From Acidimicrobiaceae bacterium (GTDB lineage: Bacteria > Actinomycetota > Acidimicrobiia > Acidimicrobiales > Palsa-688): a DNA stretch of 7,881 bases. How positions within the stretch are numbered: the stretch's first letter is position 1; each line of letters starts with the position of its first letter. Shown one piece after another: positions 6,643 to 7,881 of this stretch. The position numbers and the translations under genes are program-made. The notes under the pieces were generated by a model, which saw only the letters and a list, made by a program, of their open reading frames with translations, made no database searches and was not told the DNA's origin. The stretch spans positions 1 through 7,881 of the forward strand of contig PMLI01000478.1 of assembly GCA_003158835.1 (NCBI GenBank). Direction: 5' to 3'.

Positions 6643-7059
6643 ATGAGGGGTTTTTGCGGCGACATTGAATCAATGACCCGGGAAAACAACGACTTCCGGA
6701 AGGTGCTCTACACGGCTTCCCACAGCCAATTGGTGCTGATGAACTTGAAGCCTGGTGAAGAAATCGGTCTGGAAACACACGACGAGAACGATCAGTTCTT
6801 CAGGTTTGAAAGCGGAACAGGGAAATGCATTATTGATGGAAATGAATATCATATTAAGGATGGCGATGTAATTCTTGTACCTGCAGGCGCTAAGCATAAT
6901 GTTATAAATGCAGATCCAAAAAACGAATTAAAAATGTATACAATATATGGACCGCCCAATCATCAGGATGGCACGATAAGAACCACAAAAGAAGATGCAG
7001 AAAAAAAAGATGAAGAATTTGATGGTAAAACAAGTGAATCAATTTTACCGTCTGGATAA
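6643..7059 (+). CDS. Single-domain cupin protein, with a mosaic codon composition
   Basis: This 138-residue protein is a small beta-barrel cupin. The start MRGFCGDIES matches the expected N-terminus of this cupin group, and LYTASHSQLVLMNLKPGEEI follows. Cupin motif 1 is partly kept: G38, H46, E48, Q51 and G58. Motif 2 is perfect: G74, P80, G82, H85 and N89, within GDVILVPAGAKHNVIN. The conserved tail YTIYGPPNHQDGT is present, so the protein looks complete. These cupins are cytoplasmic and probably bind a metal or small molecule; the reaction is unknown. A GGGGGCG stretch precedes the ATG. The base composition is odd: by hand count 38 of codons 1-54 end in G or C, but only 16 of codons 55-138 do, with the break near base 6805. 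The reading frame and family motifs run straight through it. The gene could be an in-frame join of two homologues, natural or made during assembly. The small gene 15 bases downstream is likely co-transcribed. Confidence 0.85.
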   Translation: MRGFCGDIESMTRENNDFRKVLYTASHSQLVLMNLKPGEEIGLETHDENDQFFRFESGTGKCIIDGNEYHIKDGDVILVPAGAKHNVINADPKNELKMYTIYGPPNHQDGTIRTTKEDAEKKDEEFDGKTSESILPSG

Positions 7060-7074
7060 ATAAAAATTATTATT

Positions 7075-7227
7075 ATGATACGAAAGTTAAAATCCGGTGG
7101 ATACCGCATTTATTCCATTAAAATAAACCCGGAAACAAAAAAACGCAGGAATCTCGGAACCTTTGAGACAATAGAAGAGGCAAAAAAACACGAACGGGAA
7201 ATACAATATTTTAAACATCTCAGATAA
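7075..7227 (+). CDS. Small basic conserved-looking protein, 50 residues
   Basis: ATG at 7075 opens a 50-residue frame, MIRKLKSGGYRIYSIKINPE, then TKKRRNLGTFETIEEAKKHE and a tail ending YFKHLR, stopping at TAA 7225-7227. I recall short bacterial hypothetical proteins with the same layout (RKLKSGxYRLYS, a Lys/Arg-rich turn, NLGTF, then an amphipathic EEAxxHEREIQYFK helix). The shape resembles the beta-strand arm-type DNA-binding fold at the N-terminus of some phage integrases, but here it stands alone, so nucleic-acid binding is only a guess. It follows the cupin stop by 15 bases with no Shine-Dalgarno sequence, as is common in Bacteroidetes, and codons are AT-rich like the right-hand part of the window. 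Its function is unknown. Confidence 0.7.
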   Translation: MIRKLKSGGYRIYSIKINPETKKRRNLGTFETIEEAKKHEREIQYFKHLR

Positions 7228-7290
7228 AAGTAAGATACTAAGTTTCTGGTTAAATATCAAAAAGTCTTTGAGCTTCCGATAGTGTGAATA

Positions 7291-7318
7291 ATGTAACTTC
7301 TTTAAAGAGTTATGTAAC
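7291..7318. promoter_or_regulatory. Direct repeat ATGTAAC flanking a palindrome, candidate operator upstream of the YceI gene
   Basis: ATGTAAC occurs at 7291-7297 and again at 7312-7318, 21 bases apart or two helical turns. Between them is an inverted repeat centred on CTTTAAAG, which extends to AACTTCTTT/AAAGAGTT with one extra T. The block sits 51 bases before the YceI ATG in otherwise plain AT-rich spacer, where a regulator site would be expected. AT-rich DNA produces such patterns by chance fairly often, so this is only a candidate. Confidence 0.3.
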
Positions 7319-7368
7319 AATTTTAACATGAAAGGAACCCATCTTTGTATACAAATTAAAATGATAAA

Positions 7369-7881
7369 ATGGAAACAACATTAGTTACTACACAAACAAA
7401 GTGGTCGGTCGACCAGGCCCATTGTGAAATTGGCTTTAAAGTAAGACATTTGATGATCACTCATGTAAAAGGTACCTTCAAAACTTTCGATGCCAGTATC
7501 TATACAAATTCAAATGATTTTACAACTGCAGAAGTTGATCTGTGGATAGATCCAACCTCCATCGTTACCGGAGATGCAAAACGTGATGAACACTTGAAAA
7601 GTAAGGATTTCTTTGATGTGGAAAACCATAAACAGATAACTTTCACGTCAAGTACAATGGGGAAACCGGATCCTGACGGTAATCAGGAATTATGGGGAGA
7701 ATTAACAATGCTAGGTATTACTCAAAACATAAAATTGAATGTGCAATTCGGAGGATTTGTCAAAGATCCATGGGGAAATGAAAAAGCCGGATTTACTGTT
7801 TCCGGAAAAATCAACAGAAGCGAATGGGGTCTGGTATGGAATACAACCATTGAAACCGGAGGTTTAATGGTAAGTGATGAA
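7369..7881 (+). CDS. YceI-family lipid-binding protein, 3' end beyond the window
   Basis: From ATG 7369 the frame is open to the right edge, giving 171 residues without a stop. The family pattern is clear: KWSVDQAHCEIGFKVRHLMI (11-30), VKGTF, VDLWIDPTSIVTGDAKRDEH, then FFDVENHKQITFTS, GELTMLGITQNIKLNV, and the closing SEWGLVWNTTIETGGLMVSD. YceI proteins are beta-barrels that bind long polyisoprenoid or amphiphilic lipids. Members without a signal peptide are about 175-180 residues, so perhaps ten residues are missing. No signal peptide is seen, so this copy is probably cytoplasmic; the role of such copies is poorly known, although they are often linked to stress or MarR-type control. A nearby ATG at 7361 is in another frame. 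No Shine-Dalgarno sequence is evident. Codons are AT-rich and match the small gene upstream. Confidence 0.9.
   Translation, partial: METTLVTTQTKWSVDQAHCEIGFKVRHLMITHVKGTFKTFDASIYTNSNDFTTAEVDLWIDPTSIVTGDAKRDEHLKSKDFFDVENHKQITFTSSTMGKPDPDGNQELWGELTMLGITQNIKLNVQFGGFVKDPWGNEKAGFTVSGKINRSEWGLVWNTTIETGGLMVSDE

Noticed and set aside
6576..6668. 30-codon GTG frame overlapping the cupin start
   Set aside because: No similarity, and it overlaps the inverted repeat and the well-supported cupin gene in another frame.
7087..7329. Minus-strand 80-residue frame rich in Phe and Leu
   Set aside because: It is antisense to the small basic gene and an AT-rich spacer. The hydrophobic look is the complement of Lys-rich codons.
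7340..7347. CATCTTTG as a Bacteroidetes -7 element (TAnnTTTG) for the YceI gene
   Set aside because: One fixed base differs, and no TTTG lies at the proper distance upstream.

Overview
The window has two compositionally different parts. Positions 1 to about 6600 are GC-rich, with strong G/C preference at third codon positions, and suggest a high-GC bacterium, possibly an actinobacterium (inference from composition only). From about 6805 to the end the DNA is AT-rich, has no clear Shine-Dalgarno sequences, and carries genes (cupin, a 50-residue basic protein, YceI) in a style typical of Bacteroidetes. The change falls inside one open reading frame. This suggests either an assembly chimera joined at a conserved gene or a real recombination or transfer junction.

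Positions 1-4342 hold two translationally coupled plus-strand genes: the end of an unrecognised gene, and a 1304-residue protein of a large, soluble-looking, uncharacterised family. They overlap by ATGA and are probably one operon.

Positions 4343-5595 look like a gene graveyard. They contain the C-terminal half of a MntP-type manganese efflux pump, a minus-strand tail resembling DUF1003 membrane proteins with an in-frame stop, and the C-terminal membrane domain of a proton-efflux P-type ATPase carrying three apparent -1 frameshifts. All three are membrane-protein remnants that have lost their N-terminal parts.

Positions 5637-6029 encode an intact VOC (glyoxalase/bleomycin-resistance fold) protein on the minus strand. 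A hairpin followed by a T-run lies just outside its start. Positions 6083-6605 contain no convincing gene.

Positions 6606-7881 hold a near-perfect 25-bp inverted repeat, a cupin gene whose third-position GC drops from 70% to 19% at codon 54/55, a 50-residue conserved-looking basic protein 15 bp downstream, a short regulatory-looking repeat region, and a YceI-family gene that runs off the right edge. No RNA gene, CRISPR array, transposase or integrase was recognised. I did not find a clearly new multi-gene system. The most informative signals are the composition break inside the cupin gene, the large uncharacterised protein, and the relic transporter cluster.
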